Made by a program: the position numbers and the translations under genes. A stretch of 64,000 bases of DNA, from positions 62,001 to 126,000 of the forward strand of contig NZ_PTPX01000014.1 in assembly GCF_003260095.1 (NCBI RefSeq), in the 5' to 3' direction. A model generated the notes under the pieces. The model was not told the origin of the DNA. It was given only the letters and a program-made list of their open reading frames with translations, and did no database searches. The stretch comes from Glaesserella australis. Its GTDB lineage: Bacteria; Pseudomonadota; Gammaproteobacteria; Enterobacterales; Pasteurellaceae. Below, piece after piece: positions 19,403-28,889 of this stretch (position 1 is its first letter; the number at the start of each line of letters is the position of its first letter).

Positions 19403-20470
19403 CTAATCTCGCTTCTTATTCAACAACCACCAAACCACAATCAGACAGAGTAGACTTGGAGTCAATGCCCCTATCGGCACAGGTAGCCAAGAAACGACAA
19501 GGCTTAAATTACCAAAGACAATGTTCGCTACATAGAAAACGAAGCCAGCTAAAATCCCAATCACGATTTTCGCTCCCATTGTACTGCTACGCAATGGACC
19601 GAAAATAAAGGAAATCGCCAGTAACATCATCACCGCCATTGAAATCGGTTGGAAGACTTTTCGCCAAAATGTGATCTCAAAACGTTTTGGATCTTGCCCT
19701 GTTTCTTTTAAGAATCCTACATAATCAGCCAGTCCACTGATCGACAATGATTCAGGTTTTAATGAAACAATACCTAATTTACTTGGCGTAATGCTTGTTT
19801 GCCAAGGTTGATCTGCTTCTTTGGTTTGCACAATATTATTTTCATGAATCTCAGATTTTTCTACTTTCTGTAATACCCATCCTTGTTCTGAATAGGTGGC
19901 TTTTTCAGCTTGCTTAATCGATTTTAATTCACGATTTTCAAATTGATAAATCAATAAGTTATTTAAATTGCGTTCATCTTGAATTTGGCGGATATAGATG
20001 AAATCTTTGCCATCTTTCGCCCAAAAACCACCTTGTGTCGCCAGCATTGAACCGCCACTTTGAGCAATAGAACGCATATTACGGGCATATTGCTCCGTTT
20101 GCGGCACGCCCCATTCGCCCATGATCATGGTTATAATCATCAGCGGAATAGCGGTTTTCATCACAGCTAAACCGATACGGAAACGAGAAAAGCCAGCTGA
20201 TTGCATAACCACCAATTCGCTACGGCTTGCCAAGCCACCTAAGCCCATCAATGAGCCTAATAATGCGGCGATTGGGAAAAAGGTTTCAATATCTCGTGGA
20301 ATCGTTAATAACGTGTAATATGCAGCGTGTAAGCCGTCATAATTTCCTTGTCCTACTGCTCTAAATTCTTCTACGAATTTAATAATTGCTCCAAGCCCAA
20401 CTAACATAAAAAGTGTGAGCATAATGGCTGCTAGAATGGTTTTTCCGATATAACGCTCTAATACATTCAT
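19403..20470 (-). CDS. lptG: LPS export ABC transporter permease LptG
   Basis: This 355-residue inner-membrane permease pairs with LptF and LptB to pull LPS out of the membrane towards LptC and LptA. The N-terminal IGKTILAAIMLTLFMLVGLG begins the first of six transmembrane helices, three at each end. The large periplasmic beta-jellyroll domain (about residues 130-265) lies between them. The conserved segment around LGGLASRSELVVMQSAG contacts the ATPase. It starts at the base where lptF stops. Confidence 0.96.
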   Translation of the reverse strand: MNVLERYIGKTILAAIMLTLFMLVGLGAIIKFVEEFRAVGQGNYDGLHAAYYTLLTIPRDIETFFPIAALLGSLMGLGGLASRSELVVMQSAGFSRFRIGLAVMKTAIPLMIITMIMGEWGVPQTEQYARNMRSIAQSGGSMLATQGGFWAKDGKDFIYIRQIQDERNLNNLLIYQFENRELKSIKQAEKATYSEQGWVLQKVEKSEIHENNIVQTKEADQPWQTSITPSKLGIVSLKPESLSISGLADYVGFLKETGQDPKRFEITFWRKVFQPISMAVMMLLAISFIFGPLRSSTMGAKIVIGILAGFVFYVANIVFGNLSLVVSWLPVPIGALTPSLLCLIVVWWLLNKKRD

Positions 20471-21567
20471 TAGCTTGCCACCTTTTTAGTTGAAAAACGA
20501 TAACGTAGTGCTGAGAGCCATTTGCTGTCCCAACTATTTAATATGATGCCCAGAATTAAAAATGCCACAGAGACGGCGGGCATTAAGAGTGAAACATCTA
20601 CTTTTCCTGAGCTGCCTGCTGATTTCAGTGAACTTTGTAATAGGAAATAGATTAAATAGAGCAATAAAGCAGGCAATAATTTCGCAAAACGCCCTTGACG
20701 TGGATTAACGCTACTCATCGGCACAGCAAGCAATGCCATTAACGGTACAGCAAAAATCAATGCCAAACGCCATTGTAATTCTGATTTTGCTTCAGGTGAG
20801 TTTTCGGCAATTAACTTTTTAAAATCTGCACGTTGTACTAATTTTTCATCGCTTTCTACATCTTGATACCCAAGATAAGCCGTGTAGCTATCAAAGTGAG
20901 AGATTCGGAAATCCGCACTTCGTGATGTTCCTTCATAGCGAGTGCTATTGGCTAAATTTAATAGTTGATCACCATTTGGTAGCCCTTGTAATTCGCCTGT
21001 TTCAGCAACGACTACTGATGGTTTATTTTTCTTTTGCTGATCAGGTTGGAATACATAAATATCATTAATTCTGTTATCTTGGATATTATCAATGAACAGG
21101 ACATATCCCCCCGCTGACATAAATTGTCCAGCAGATAATGCGGCAAATCGTGGATTTGCTTTGGCTTCTGCTAACATTTCACTTTGTTTGTTAATTGCCC
21201 ATGGTGTTAACCAAAAGACGTTATAGGTAGCAAGCGCTGTAGTAAAAAGTGATAAAAAAAGTGCTGATTTAACCAATAGTCCTTGTCCTACGCCACAAGC
21301 ACGCATCACAGTAATTTCACTTTCCGCATAAAAACGCCCTAAAGTGAGCAAAAGAGCAATAAAAAGCGATAATGGCAACATCAGCTGTGCCATTGTCGGC
21401 ATACCCAATCCGAGTAGGCTTAATACAAGATCTGTCGGTACTTTTCCGCTCACTGCCGAGCTTAATACTCGGACTAATTGTTGGCAGAAGAAGATCACTA
21501 ACAGTATGAAAAGTATAGCAATTTGGCTCTTAAAAATTTCTTTCGTTAAATATCGACTTAAAATCAC
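20470..21567 (-). CDS. lptF: LPS export ABC transporter permease LptF
   Basis: This 365-residue partner of LptG has the same layout: three helices, a periplasmic jellyroll, three helices. The start [20 protein letters not shown] and the coupling region [15 protein letters not shown] are family-typical. Translation most likely starts at the GTG at 21567 with GAGAAC upstream, because the E. coli protein begins at the same place in alignment. The C-terminus has a conserved [17 protein letters not shown] segment. It is divergent from pepA across about 180 bases that contain two opposed uptake signals. Confidence 0.95.
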   Translation of the reverse strand: MILSRYLTKEIFKSQIAILFILLVIFFCQQLVRVLSSAVSGKVPTDLVLSLLGLGMPTMAQLMLPLSLFIALLLTLGRFYAESEITVMRACGVGQGLLVKSALFLSLFTTALATYNVFWLTPWAINKQSEMLAEAKANPRFAALSAGQFMSAGGYVLFIDNIQDNRINDIYVFQPDQQKKNKPSVVVAETGELQGLPNGDQLLNLANSTRYEGTSRSADFRISHFDSYTAYLGYQDVESDEKLVQRADFKKLIAENSPEAKSELQWRLALIFAVPLMALLAVPMSSVNPRQGRFAKLLPALLLYLIYFLLQSSLKSAGSSGKVDVSLLMPAVSVAFLILGIILNSWDSKWLSALRYRFSTKKVAS

Positions 21568-21650
21568 GACAAAGTTCTCATTTTAGCAATTTAATGCTTG
21601 CAATTTTTAAGCAAGTAGGTAGCTTTACGACCAGTATTTTGATTGCAAGT

Positions 21651-21699
21651 TCAAGCGGTTGGATTTTGGTAAAATTTTGCGAAAAACTCACCGCTTGTA
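21651..21699. repeat. Inverted pair of DNA uptake signals between lptF and pepA
   Basis: TCAAGCGGTT at 21651-21660 with a following AAAATTTTGC is opposed by ACCGCTTGTA at 21690-21699. The arms can form a stem of about 8 bp. The site is in the divergent lptF/pepA control region. Confidence 0.7.
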
Positions 21700-21748
21700 A
21701 AATGTGTAATCATACCCTTTTATACAGAAAAAATCACGGGAGTAATGT

Positions 21749-23245
21749 ATGGAATTTAGCGTTAAAAACGGTTCAGTCGAAAAACAACGCACAGGCTGTT
21801 TAGTTGTTGGGGTTTATGAACCACGCCGTTTATCCCCTGCGGCAGAGCAATTAGACAAACTAAGTGATGGTTATTTAAGCAGTCTTTTGCGTAAAGGCGA
21901 TCTAGAAGGACGTGTCGGGCAGACGTTGCTGTTACACAATGTGCCAAATGTTCCTGCGGATCGAGTGCTGTTGGTCGGCTGTGGCAAAGAGCGTGAATTG
22001 ACCGAACGTCAATACAAGCAAACTATTCAAAAAATGGTGCAAGTGATTAACGACACAGGCTCCACCGAAGCAACGTGCTTTTTAACGGAATTGCACGTCA
22101 AAGCCCGTTCGGTGTACTGGAACATTCGTTTTGCCATTGAAGCCATTCAAGAAAACGGCTATCACTACAATGAATTTAAAAGCGTCAAACCTGAAATCCG
22201 CCGTGAGTTACGCAAAATCACCTTTAACGTGGCAAATCGCAAAGATCTCACTGTGGCAGAACAAGCGGTCGAACACGGCAAAGCGATTGCAACAGGCGTG
22301 ATCTTCGCCAAAAATGTGGCAAACTGTCCGCCAAATGTATGCAATCCGCAATATCTTGCCAAATTAGCCAAAGAATTAGCCGATAACTACGACAACATCA
22401 CCACCACCGTGTTAGATGAAAAAGAGATGGCTGCACTTAATATGAACGCTTACCTTGCTGTCTCTCGTGGCTCGGCAAATCAAGCCTATCTGTCGGTGAT
22501 CGAATATAAAGCTCACCCTAATCCAAATGCCAAGCCGATTGTGTTTGTCGGCAAAGGTTTAACCTTTGACACAGGCGGTATTTCGATCAAGCCTTCGGAC
22601 GCAATGGACGAGATGAAATACGATATGGGCGGAGCGGCGTCCGTTTACGGCACAATGAAAGCAATCGCAGAAATGAAACTGCCGTTAAATGTGATCGGCG
22701 TATTGGCAGGCTGTGAAAATATGCCAGACGGCAACGCTTACCGACCGGGCGATATTTTAACCACAATGTCAGGCTTAACCGTTGAAGTGTTGAATACGGA
22801 CGCTGAAGGGCGTTTGGTGCTATGCGATACTTTGACTTACGTGGAACGTTTCGATCCTGAACTCGTGATCGATGTCGCCACACTCACGGGGGCTTGTATG
22901 ATTGCCTTAGGCAACCACAACAGCGGATTGATTTCGCCAAATAATGCTCTTGCCAACGACCTTTTAAACGCCGCCGAACAAGCGGACGATAAAGCGTGGC
23001 GTTTACCGATGGGCGAAGAGTATCAAGAGCAGTTAAAATCCAATTTTGCCGACCTAGCCAACATTGGTGGACGTTTAGGTGGAGCCATTACCGCTGGTGT
23101 GTTCCTGTCCAACTTCACCAAAAAATACCACTGGGCCCACCTTGATATTGCTGGCACCGCATGGAAATCAGGGGCTGCCAAAGGTGCCACAGGCAGACCT
23201 GTGCCGTTGTTGAGTCAGTTTTTGATTAATAAAGTGGGGAGTTAA
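21749..23245 (+). CDS. pepA: Leucyl aminopeptidase (PepA, family M17)
   Basis: This 498-residue cytosolic dizinc aminopeptidase removes N-terminal residues and, in E. coli, also binds DNA at XerCD sites. The metal- and substrate-binding signatures are [16 protein letters not shown] and [22 protein letters not shown] and [20 protein letters not shown] follow. GGGAG lies seven bases before the ATG at 21749. The gene is monocistronic: its stop is followed by a multi-hairpin element and an intrinsic terminator. Confidence 0.97.
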   Translation: MEFSVKNGSVEKQRTGCLVVGVYEPRRLSPAAEQLDKLSDGYLSSLLRKGDLEGRVGQTLLLHNVPNVPADRVLLVGCGKERELTERQYKQTIQKMVQVINDTGSTEATCFLTELHVKARSVYWNIRFAIEAIQENGYHYNEFKSVKPEIRRELRKITFNVANRKDLTVAEQAVEHGKAIATGVIFAKNVANCPPNVCNPQYLAKLAKELADNYDNITTTVLDEKEMAALNMNAYLAVSRGSANQAYLSVIEYKAHPNPNAKPIVFVGKGLTFDTGGISIKPSDAMDEMKYDMGGAASVYGTMKAIAEMKLPLNVIGVLAGCENMPDGNAYRPGDILTTMSGLTVEVLNTDAEGRLVLCDTLTYVERFDPELVIDVATLTGACMIALGNHNSGLISPNNALANDLLNAAEQADDKAWRLPMGEEYQEQLKSNFADLANIGGRLGGAITAGVFLSNFTKKYHWAHLDIAGTAWKSGAAKGATGRPVPLLSQFLINKVGS

Positions 23246-23248
23246 TAT

Positions 23249-23360
23249 CCCAGCACGCAGAGTGTACTGGGTTAAGCATAATTGAGCAGCTCTGCTGCTC
23301 TTGATTACAGTGCCAGAGGCACTGCATATGCTTAACCTAGTACGGCTATGCCGTGCTAGG
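23249..23360. repeat. Four-hairpin cloverleaf element, copy A
   Basis: In order: hairpin 1 CCCAG...CTGGG (23249-23271); closing strand TTAAGCATA (23272-23280); hairpin 2 GAGCAGC-TCT-GCTGCTC (23284-23300); hairpin 3 CAGTGCC-AGA-GGCACTG (23308-23324); closing strand TATGCTTAA (23327-23335); hairpin 4 CCTAGTACGGC-TAT-GCCGTGCTAGG in two arms (23336-23360). The closing strands pair over 9 bp; including flanking bases the outer inverted repeat matches at 15 of 16 positions. The element starts three bases after the pepA stop. The same layout with different hairpin sequences occurs after gmk. Confidence 0.75.
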
Positions 23361-23394
23361 CAAAAAATTTATTTTCCGTAAATCCCCTTACTCC

Positions 23395-23427
23395 AAAGGC
23401 GTTATTCCGTTAGAATAACACCTTTTT
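23395..23427 (+). terminator. Intrinsic terminator between pepA and trhP
   Basis: AAAGGcGTTATTC (23395-23407) pairs with GAATAACaCCTTT (23413-23425) with one mismatch and a 5-base loop, ending in a short T-run. A second small hairpin, GCTTTCC-TACG-GGAAAGC (23430-23447), follows in the trhP leader. Confidence 0.65.
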
Positions 23428-23476
23428 ACGCTTTCCTACGGGAAAGCCCTGACTTGTTATCAGAAAGAGAACCAAC

Positions 23477-24853
23477 ATGTTACAAAACAAACCAGAACTT
23501 TTATCTCCAGCTGGCTCACTGAAAAATATGCGTTACGCCTTTGCTTACGGGGCAGATGCGGTTTACGCAGGGCAGCCACGTTACAGCTTGCGTGTTCGCA
23601 ACAATGAATTTAATCACGCTAACCTGAAAATCGGCATTGACGAAGCTCACGCTCTTGGCAAGAAATTTTATGTGGTGGTAAACATTGCACCGCACAACTC
23701 CAAGCTCAAAACCTTTATCAAAGATTTGCAAGTTGTAGTTGATATGAAACCTGACGCACTGATTATGTCTGATCCAGGCTTGATTATGTTGGTGCGTGAG
23801 CATTTTCCTGAAATGGATATTCACCTTTCGGTGCAAGCCAATGCGGTAAACTGGGCAACGGTTAAGTTCTGGAAACAGATGGGCTTGATCCGTGTGATTT
23901 TGTCTCGTGAGCTTTCCATTGAAGAGATTGCGGAAATCCGTGAGCAAGTGCCAGATATGGAAATCGAAATTTTCGTTCACGGTGCGTTATGTATGGCGTA
24001 TTCGGGGCGTTGTTTGCTGTCGGGCTATATTAACAAGCGTGACCCAAATCAAGGCACTTGCACCAACGCTTGCCGTTGGGAATATCAAGTGGAAGAAGGC
24101 AAGGTTGATGATGTGGGCAATATCGTTTCAAAAATCGATCCTGAACAGCAGATTGAGATTAAAAATGTCGCACCAACCTTGGGCGAGGGCGATACCACCA
24201 GTAAAGTGTTCCTGCTTGCCGAGTCGCAAAAACCTGATGAACAAATGACCGCTTTTGAAGACGAACACGGCACTTACATTATGAACTCAAAAGATTTGCG
24301 TGCGGTGCAACACGTTGAGAAACTGGCTCAAATCGGCGTGCATTCGTTAAAAATTGAGGGACGGACAAAATCGTTCTATTACTGTGCAAGAACCGCTCAA
24401 GTTTACCGCAAAGCGATTGATGATGCTGCCGCAGGCAAGCCGTTTGACGAAAGTTTAATGGATACACTCGAGTCGCTCGCCCACCGTGGCTATACAGAGG
24501 GCTTCTTACGCCGTCATACCCACGATGAATATCAAAATTACGATTACGGCTATTCGATCTCCGAACGCCAGCAGTTTGTCGGCGAATTTACCGGCAGACG
24601 CAACGATTTAGGCATGGCGGAAGTGGCGGTCAAAAACAAATTCTTACTCGGCGATGAAGTCGAAATGATGACCCCAAAAGGCAATATCGTATTTAAAATC
24701 AAGCGTATGCTTAACCGCAAAAATGAAGAAGTCGAAGCGGGTTTAGGTGACGGGCATTTTGTCTTTTTAGATGTCCCTGCTGATGTGGAATTAGATTATG
24801 CGTTATTAATGCGTAATTTAGTCGATGCAGATACGCGTAATCCGCATAAGTAA
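23477..24853 (+). CDS. trhP: tRNA 5-hydroxyuridine synthesis protein TrhP (YegQ, peptidase U32 family)
   Basis: This 458-residue protein belongs to the U32 family; its E. coli orthologue YegQ/TrhP is needed for 5-hydroxyuridine at tRNA position 34. It begins KPELLSPAGSLKNMRYAFAY and carries the U32 signature around EIFVHGALCMAYSGRCLLSGY (residues about 165-185), including two of the conserved Cys. Further Cys in NQGTCTNACRWEYQV fit an iron-sulphur role. The C-terminal beta-barrel (FVGEFTGRRNDLGMAEV onward) is present, so the gene looks complete. It converges on fbpC with a shared terminator between them. Confidence 0.92.
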   Translation: MLQNKPELLSPAGSLKNMRYAFAYGADAVYAGQPRYSLRVRNNEFNHANLKIGIDEAHALGKKFYVVVNIAPHNSKLKTFIKDLQVVVDMKPDALIMSDPGLIMLVREHFPEMDIHLSVQANAVNWATVKFWKQMGLIRVILSRELSIEEIAEIREQVPDMEIEIFVHGALCMAYSGRCLLSGYINKRDPNQGTCTNACRWEYQVEEGKVDDVGNIVSKIDPEQQIEIKNVAPTLGEGDTTSKVFLLAESQKPDEQMTAFEDEHGTYIMNSKDLRAVQHVEKLAQIGVHSLKIEGRTKSFYYCARTAQVYRKAIDDAAAGKPFDESLMDTLESLAHRGYTEGFLRRHTHDEYQNYDYGYSISERQQFVGEFTGRRNDLGMAEVAVKNKFLLGDEVEMMTPKGNIVFKIKRMLNRKNEEVEAGLGDGHFVFLDVPADVELDYALLMRNLVDADTRNPHK

Positions 24854-24900
24854 TTTGTAAAAAATTAGACTAAACCTACCGCTTGTAAAGCATTTGATTA

Positions 24901-24930
24901 GGGCAGACGATGTGTCTGCCCTTATTTTAT
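24901..24930. terminator. Bidirectional terminator between trhP and fbpC
   Basis: GGGCAGAC (24901-24908) and GTCTGCCC (24914-24921) form a perfect 8-bp stem with a 5-base loop. It is followed by TTATTTTAT on the plus strand and by AAT-rich sequence on the minus strand. It serves convergent genes. Confidence 0.8.
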
Positions 24931-25940
24931 CGCTTAAACAGCACCAATTCTCTCATTTGGAAACTGACTGAAACTTTTGCTTGAAGCGCTAGATCTGCCG
25001 TTTGGTAAGCGGTGACATTTGTGCCATTTATTGCAATTTGATAGCGGTAGAACTGCCCTAAGAACAGTTTTTCGGTGATGATGCCTTGCCCGTTCTCATC
25101 GGCTTTGAGCGTAATTTGTTCAGGGCGGAGTAGCCAGTGGTAGTCGCCGAGTGGGTACTCAATTTCAGGGAATTGGTAAGTGCCGATTGGGCTTGCTAAA
25201 AAGTGATTTTCTAATACTTTGCACGGCAAATAGTTTGTGCCGCCTAAAAAATCTGCGACAAAGGCATTGACAGGGGCGTGGTAGAGTTCGGTTGGGGTGC
25301 CGAATTGGACGATTTTGCCCTGATCCATTACCGCAATTTTATCGGCAAAAGCAAAGGCTTCTTCTTTGCTGTGGGTCACGAAAATCGCAGGGACTTTTTG
25401 GGTTTTCAAAATCTGTTTAATCTCTTGGATCATCGCATAGCGAGTTTGGCTGTCGATGTTTGAGAACGGTTCATCAAGCAGTAGCAATTCAGGTTCGCAA
25501 GCTAAAGCACGAGCAATGGCGACACGTTGTTGTTGTCCGCCCGAGAGTTCGTGGGGGAAGCGTCCTTCAAAGCCGTTGAGTTTGACCACCGATAACATCT
25601 GTTCGGTGCAACATTGTTGGTCGGATTTGCACATTTTGCACAAGCCAAATTGAATGTTTTGAGCCACCGTCAAATGTGGAAACAGGGCGTAATCTTGGAA
25701 AATCAGCCCGATTTGGCGTTGTTCTATCGGTTTTTTCTGCAAATCTTCCCCTGCTAGAAAAATTTGCCCTTCGCTAATTGGCAACAAGCCAGCAATCGCT
25801 TTGAGCAAGGTGGTTTTGCCACAACCGCTTGCCCCTAATAAGCAGACGATTTCATTTTCATTGACCGCAAGGTTGAGCGATTTCAACACCGCAGTTTGAT
25901 CGAATTGACAGCTAAGATTTTGAATATCAAGTAATTTCAT
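24927..25940 (-). CDS. fbpC: Ferric iron ABC transporter, ATP-binding protein
   Basis: This 337-residue ATPase energises uptake of ferric iron delivered by FbpA. Walker A is GASGCGKTT near residue 35, the signature is LSGGQQQRVAIARAL near 135 and Walker B is LLLLDEPFSN. The H-loop is in FVTHSKEEA. The C-terminal 130 residues are the TOBE-like regulatory part. A Cys cluster (LCKMCKSDQQCC, near residue 105) lies between Walker A and the signature, which is unusual for the family; I make no functional claim for it. The stop of fbpB lies two bases upstream of its ATG. Confidence 0.9.
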   Translation of the reverse strand: MKLLDIQNLSCQFDQTAVLKSLNLAVNENEIVCLLGASGCGKTTLLKAIAGLLPISEGQIFLAGEDLQKKPIEQRQIGLIFQDYALFPHLTVAQNIQFGLCKMCKSDQQCCTEQMLSVVKLNGFEGRFPHELSGGQQQRVAIARALACEPELLLLDEPFSNIDSQTRYAMIQEIKQILKTQKVPAIFVTHSKEEAFAFADKIAVMDQGKIVQFGTPTELYHAPVNAFVADFLGGTNYLPCKVLENHFLASPIGTYQFPEIEYPLGDYHWLLRPEQITLKADENGQGIITEKLFLGQFYRYQIAINGTNVTAYQTADLALQAKVSVSFQMRELVLFKR

Positions 25941-25941
25941 A

Positions 25942-27594
25942 TTAACGTTCTTTTTGCGATTGAGAGATTAACGAACGGGTCAGCCAAATCACAGGGATCA
26001 GCCCCACCAACACCAATACAATGGCAGGCAAGGCGGCACGTTCTAATTGTTCGTCCGAAGTAAAGGTGAAAACGTGGGTGGCGAGGGTGTCGAAGTTGAA
26101 CGGTCGCAACAACAGTGACGCATTCAGCTCTTTCATACTTTCAATAAAGACCATTAAACCTGCGGTAATAATTCCTTTAATAATCAAAGGGATATGTACA
26201 CGTCTAAACATCGCAAAGCCTGTTTTGCCCATTGTTTGACTTGCCATATCAAGTGACGGTGAAATTTTGCCGAGCGATGTTTCAAGGCTGCCGATAGCCA
26301 TGGCAGAAAAACGGATCACATAAGCCAACACGAGAGCAAATAGCGATCCCGAGAAGATCAAGCCAGCAGGCGGCAGCTCAAGGGATTTGAGCAGAGCGTG
26401 CAGTTGGTGATCGGCAAAGGTCAAAGGCGAGAGCAAGCCGATAGCCAATACCGTACCGGGAATGGCGTAGCCGAGCGATGAAAACTGCAACGACAAGCGG
26501 GTCGATTTCGCCCAAAATCTGCGATTAACCGACAGGCGATGTGCAAAGTGCAACAACAGGGCAAGGGCAACGGTCACGACAGAGGCAATGATCGACACTT
26601 TCAAGCTGTTTAAGGCAAACTGAACAAAGTCCAAATTCCACGACTGTTCAAAATAGTGGAACGCCCAAAAAATCAAGCGTCCAACAGGAATGAAAAACGC
26701 CAACGCCAACAAGCCCCAACACCAAAGCTGTGCCAACCACAATTTCCAGCCCGTAAGCTGTTTAAAAGACGTTTTCTTTTCATAGCCACGCTGATAGCTT
26801 TTCTGCTTGCGGCGGCTGTATTGTTCAAGGCTGATAAACAAAAAGATCATCAGCAACATAAAAATCGAAATACGGCTTGCCGTGCCGAGATCTTGAAAGC
26901 CAAGCCACGAGTCGTAAATGGCGGTGGTTAAAGTTGGTACGGCAAAGTAAGAAACCGTGCCGAAGTCGCCTAAGGTTTCCATTGCCACTAACGCCATACC
27001 GACTGCAATCGCAGGGCGGATAAGGGGAAAGGTGATTTTGCGGAAAATATCGGACGGAGAAGAGCCTAACATTCTGGCACTGTGGGTGAGATTTTCAGAT
27101 TGTTCTAATAACGCCACACGAGCCAACAGGAAAATATAAGGGTAAAGCACTAACGCCAACACAAAGCAAGCACCGTACAGGGTGCGGATTTTCGGAAACC
27201 AGTAATCTTGCGGACTTTGCCAGCCGAAAATACCCCGAAGCATCTCTTGAAATGCCCCTGAATAGTCGAGTAAATCGGTGTAAAGATAAGCGATAAGGTA
27301 AGCAGGCATCGCCAACGGCAAGCAGAGCAACCACTGTAGAGTTTTCTGTCCAACAAATTGATAATTCGCCACAATCCAAGCGGACGGTAACGCAAAGAAA
27401 AGTGCAAGGGCAACAGTGCCAAGCACGAGTAAGGTTGAATTGAGCAGGTAAGTCCCGAGCATCGTATCCCACAGATGTTGCAGGTTTTCCATTTCACCGT
27501 CAAAGGCGTGATAGCCTATTGCAAGCAATGGCAACAGAATTAAGAGCGTTGCTGCAAGGGAAGAGAGTTGCCAAGTCAAGTGTCGGTTTGCCAT
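25942..27594 (-). CDS. fbpB: Ferric iron ABC transporter, permease (fused double-domain)
   Basis: This 550-residue integral membrane protein contains two homologous permease halves in one chain, about 12 membrane segments in all, as in FbpB and AfuB. EAA-type coupling loops are visible as MLGSSPSDIFRKITFPLIRP near residue 180 and as TMGKTGFAMFRRVHIPLIIK near residue 455. It is translationally next to fbpC and separated from fbpA by 159 bases that contain a REPIN, so fbpA and fbpBC may be expressed at different levels. Confidence 0.92.
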   Translation of the reverse strand: MANRHLTWQLSSLAATLLILLPLLAIGYHAFDGEMENLQHLWDTMLGTYLLNSTLLVLGTVALALFFALPSAWIVANYQFVGQKTLQWLLCLPLAMPAYLIAYLYTDLLDYSGAFQEMLRGIFGWQSPQDYWFPKIRTLYGACFVLALVLYPYIFLLARVALLEQSENLTHSARMLGSSPSDIFRKITFPLIRPAIAVGMALVAMETLGDFGTVSYFAVPTLTTAIYDSWLGFQDLGTASRISIFMLLMIFLFISLEQYSRRKQKSYQRGYEKKTSFKQLTGWKLWLAQLWCWGLLALAFFIPVGRLIFWAFHYFEQSWNLDFVQFALNSLKVSIIASVVTVALALLLHFAHRLSVNRRFWAKSTRLSLQFSSLGYAIPGTVLAIGLLSPLTFADHQLHALLKSLELPPAGLIFSGSLFALVLAYVIRFSAMAIGSLETSLGKISPSLDMASQTMGKTGFAMFRRVHIPLIIKGIITAGLMVFIESMKELNASLLLRPFNFDTLATHVFTFTSDEQLERAALPAIVLVLVGLIPVIWLTRSLISQSQKER

Positions 27595-27665
27595 AAAGTG
27601 CTAAAATCTCAATCCATTTAAAATAAAAATTCCCCTTTTAAATAAGGGGAGTATCTTTTGAATTT

Positions 27666-27734
27666 GTAGGGACACACTGAGTGTGTCCACTTTATAACGT
27701 TCGTATATAACGGACACACGCAGTGTGTCCCTAC
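27666..27734. repeat. REPIN-like inverted pair of GTAG hairpins (copy 2), fbpA-fbpB gap
   Basis: GTAG 27666-27669 plus GGACACAC-TGA-GTGTGTCC (27670-27688) faces GGACACAC-GCA-GTGTGTCC (27712-27730) plus CTAC 27731-27734, with 23 bases between. The two loops differ by one base (TGA against TGC). It lies between the fbpA stop and the fbpB start within one likely transcription unit, as the E. coli malE-malF REP does. Confidence 0.8.
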
Positions 27735-27753
27735 ATTAGTTATATCAAACTAA

Positions 27754-28779
27754 TTATTTCGCACCAAAATCATCAAATTTGACTTCATCAACTAATTTCA
27801 ATGCTTTTTCGTAGTTTTTCGCAATATCTTCAAGTTTAATTGCGTCAGCAGAGTAATCGCCCCAGCCTTTTACTAACGCTGAACGTTCAACGCCTAGTTT
27901 AACTGGATATTCGTGGTTAAGTTCGGCATATAAACTTTGTGCTTTATCACCACTTAAAAATTCAATTAGCTTGATGGCATTGGCTTTATTTGGTGAGTGT
28001 TTAGCAAGCGCAACCGCACTGATATTCACGTGTGTACCAAATTGTCCATTCGGGAAGTTGATAACTGCTGACTCTGCCCACGCTTTTTGTTTTTCATCTT
28101 CAAGCATTTTACCATAGTAGTAGCTGTTACCTAAAGCGTAATCACAAATGCCTTCTTTGATTGCTTTCACTTGGTCACGGTCGCCACCTTGTGGTTTTTG
28201 TGCAAGATTTGCTTTTAAGCCTTCTAAGAACGATTTGGTTCTTTCCACGCCATAATGTTCAATCATTGCCGCAAAGAGTGATACGTTGTAAGAGTTTTTG
28301 CCTGAACGTACGCAGACTTTGCCTTTATATTCTGGTTTCGCTAAATCTAAATAGTCAAAACCAGCAGGTAATTTGCCCACACGATCTTTTGATGAATAAA
28401 TCACACGTGCACGTGAAGTTAAACCGAACCATTCACCATTAGAATCACGGAATTGTGCAGGAATGTTTTTCTCTAAAGTTTTTGAATTTACTTTTTGAGC
28501 AAGCCCTGCTTTTACAATTTCCATTACACGACTAATATCAACGGTTAATAAAACATCCGCAGGACTTAATTCGCCTTCTTTTTTAACACGTTCAACTAAG
28601 CCTTTATCTGCAAAGATCACATTAACTTTAATGCCTGTTTGTTTTTCAAAGTCTTTTAACATCGGCTCGATTAAGTACGGCTGACGATAAGAGTAAACAT
28701 TAACTTCATTTGAAGCTAAAGCAGAAGTAGAAATGATGCTAGATAATACAACTGTAAGAAGAGAAAGTGATTTTTTCAT
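27754..28779 (-). CDS. fbpA: Periplasmic ferric-ion-binding protein FbpA
   Basis: This 341-residue solute-binding protein carries Fe(III) across the periplasm to FbpBC. A signal peptide ends at STSALA (residue about 22). The iron-binding Tyr cluster is visible in GNSYYYGKML near residue 215. A further conserved Tyr is in SGKNSYNVS. The sequence VNVYSYRQPYLIEPMLKDFE at the mature N-terminus is of the Mannheimia haemolytica type, a class known to bind iron with tyrosines plus carbonate. The gene has its own sigma70-like promoter with a weak Fur-like site upstream. Confidence 0.93.
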   Translation of the reverse strand: MKKSLSLLTVVLSSIISTSALASNEVNVYSYRQPYLIEPMLKDFEKQTGIKVNVIFADKGLVERVKKEGELSPADVLLTVDISRVMEIVKAGLAQKVNSKTLEKNIPAQFRDSNGEWFGLTSRARVIYSSKDRVGKLPAGFDYLDLAKPEYKGKVCVRSGKNSYNVSLFAAMIEHYGVERTKSFLEGLKANLAQKPQGGDRDQVKAIKEGICDYALGNSYYYGKMLEDEKQKAWAESAVINFPNGQFGTHVNISAVALAKHSPNKANAIKLIEFLSGDKAQSLYAELNHEYPVKLGVERSALVKGWGDYSADAIKLEDIAKNYEKALKLVDEVKFDDFGAK

Positions 28780-28843
28780 AAAAGATCCTCGAAAATAAAG
28801 GAAAATAACCTACAATCAATGTAGCTGTTTACAAAACTTGAAC

Positions 28844-28889
28844 AGTTTAGATTTTTTACAAATTTGTGTCAATAAGAACTATTTTTATT
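28844..28889 (-). promoter_or_regulatory. fbpA promoter with possible Fur box
   Basis: On the minus strand TTGACA (28867-28872) and TAAACT (28844-28849) are separated by 17 bases. The adjoining AT-rich stretch at 28871-28889 matches the three-hexamer Fur pattern at roughly two thirds of positions. The site overlaps the end of lspA. Iron control is expected for this operon but the box is weak. Confidence 0.45.

Noticed and set aside
23516..23980. A 154-residue minus-strand gene opposite trhP
   Set aside because: It is antisense to a conserved gene with clear family motifs, and it has no support of its own.
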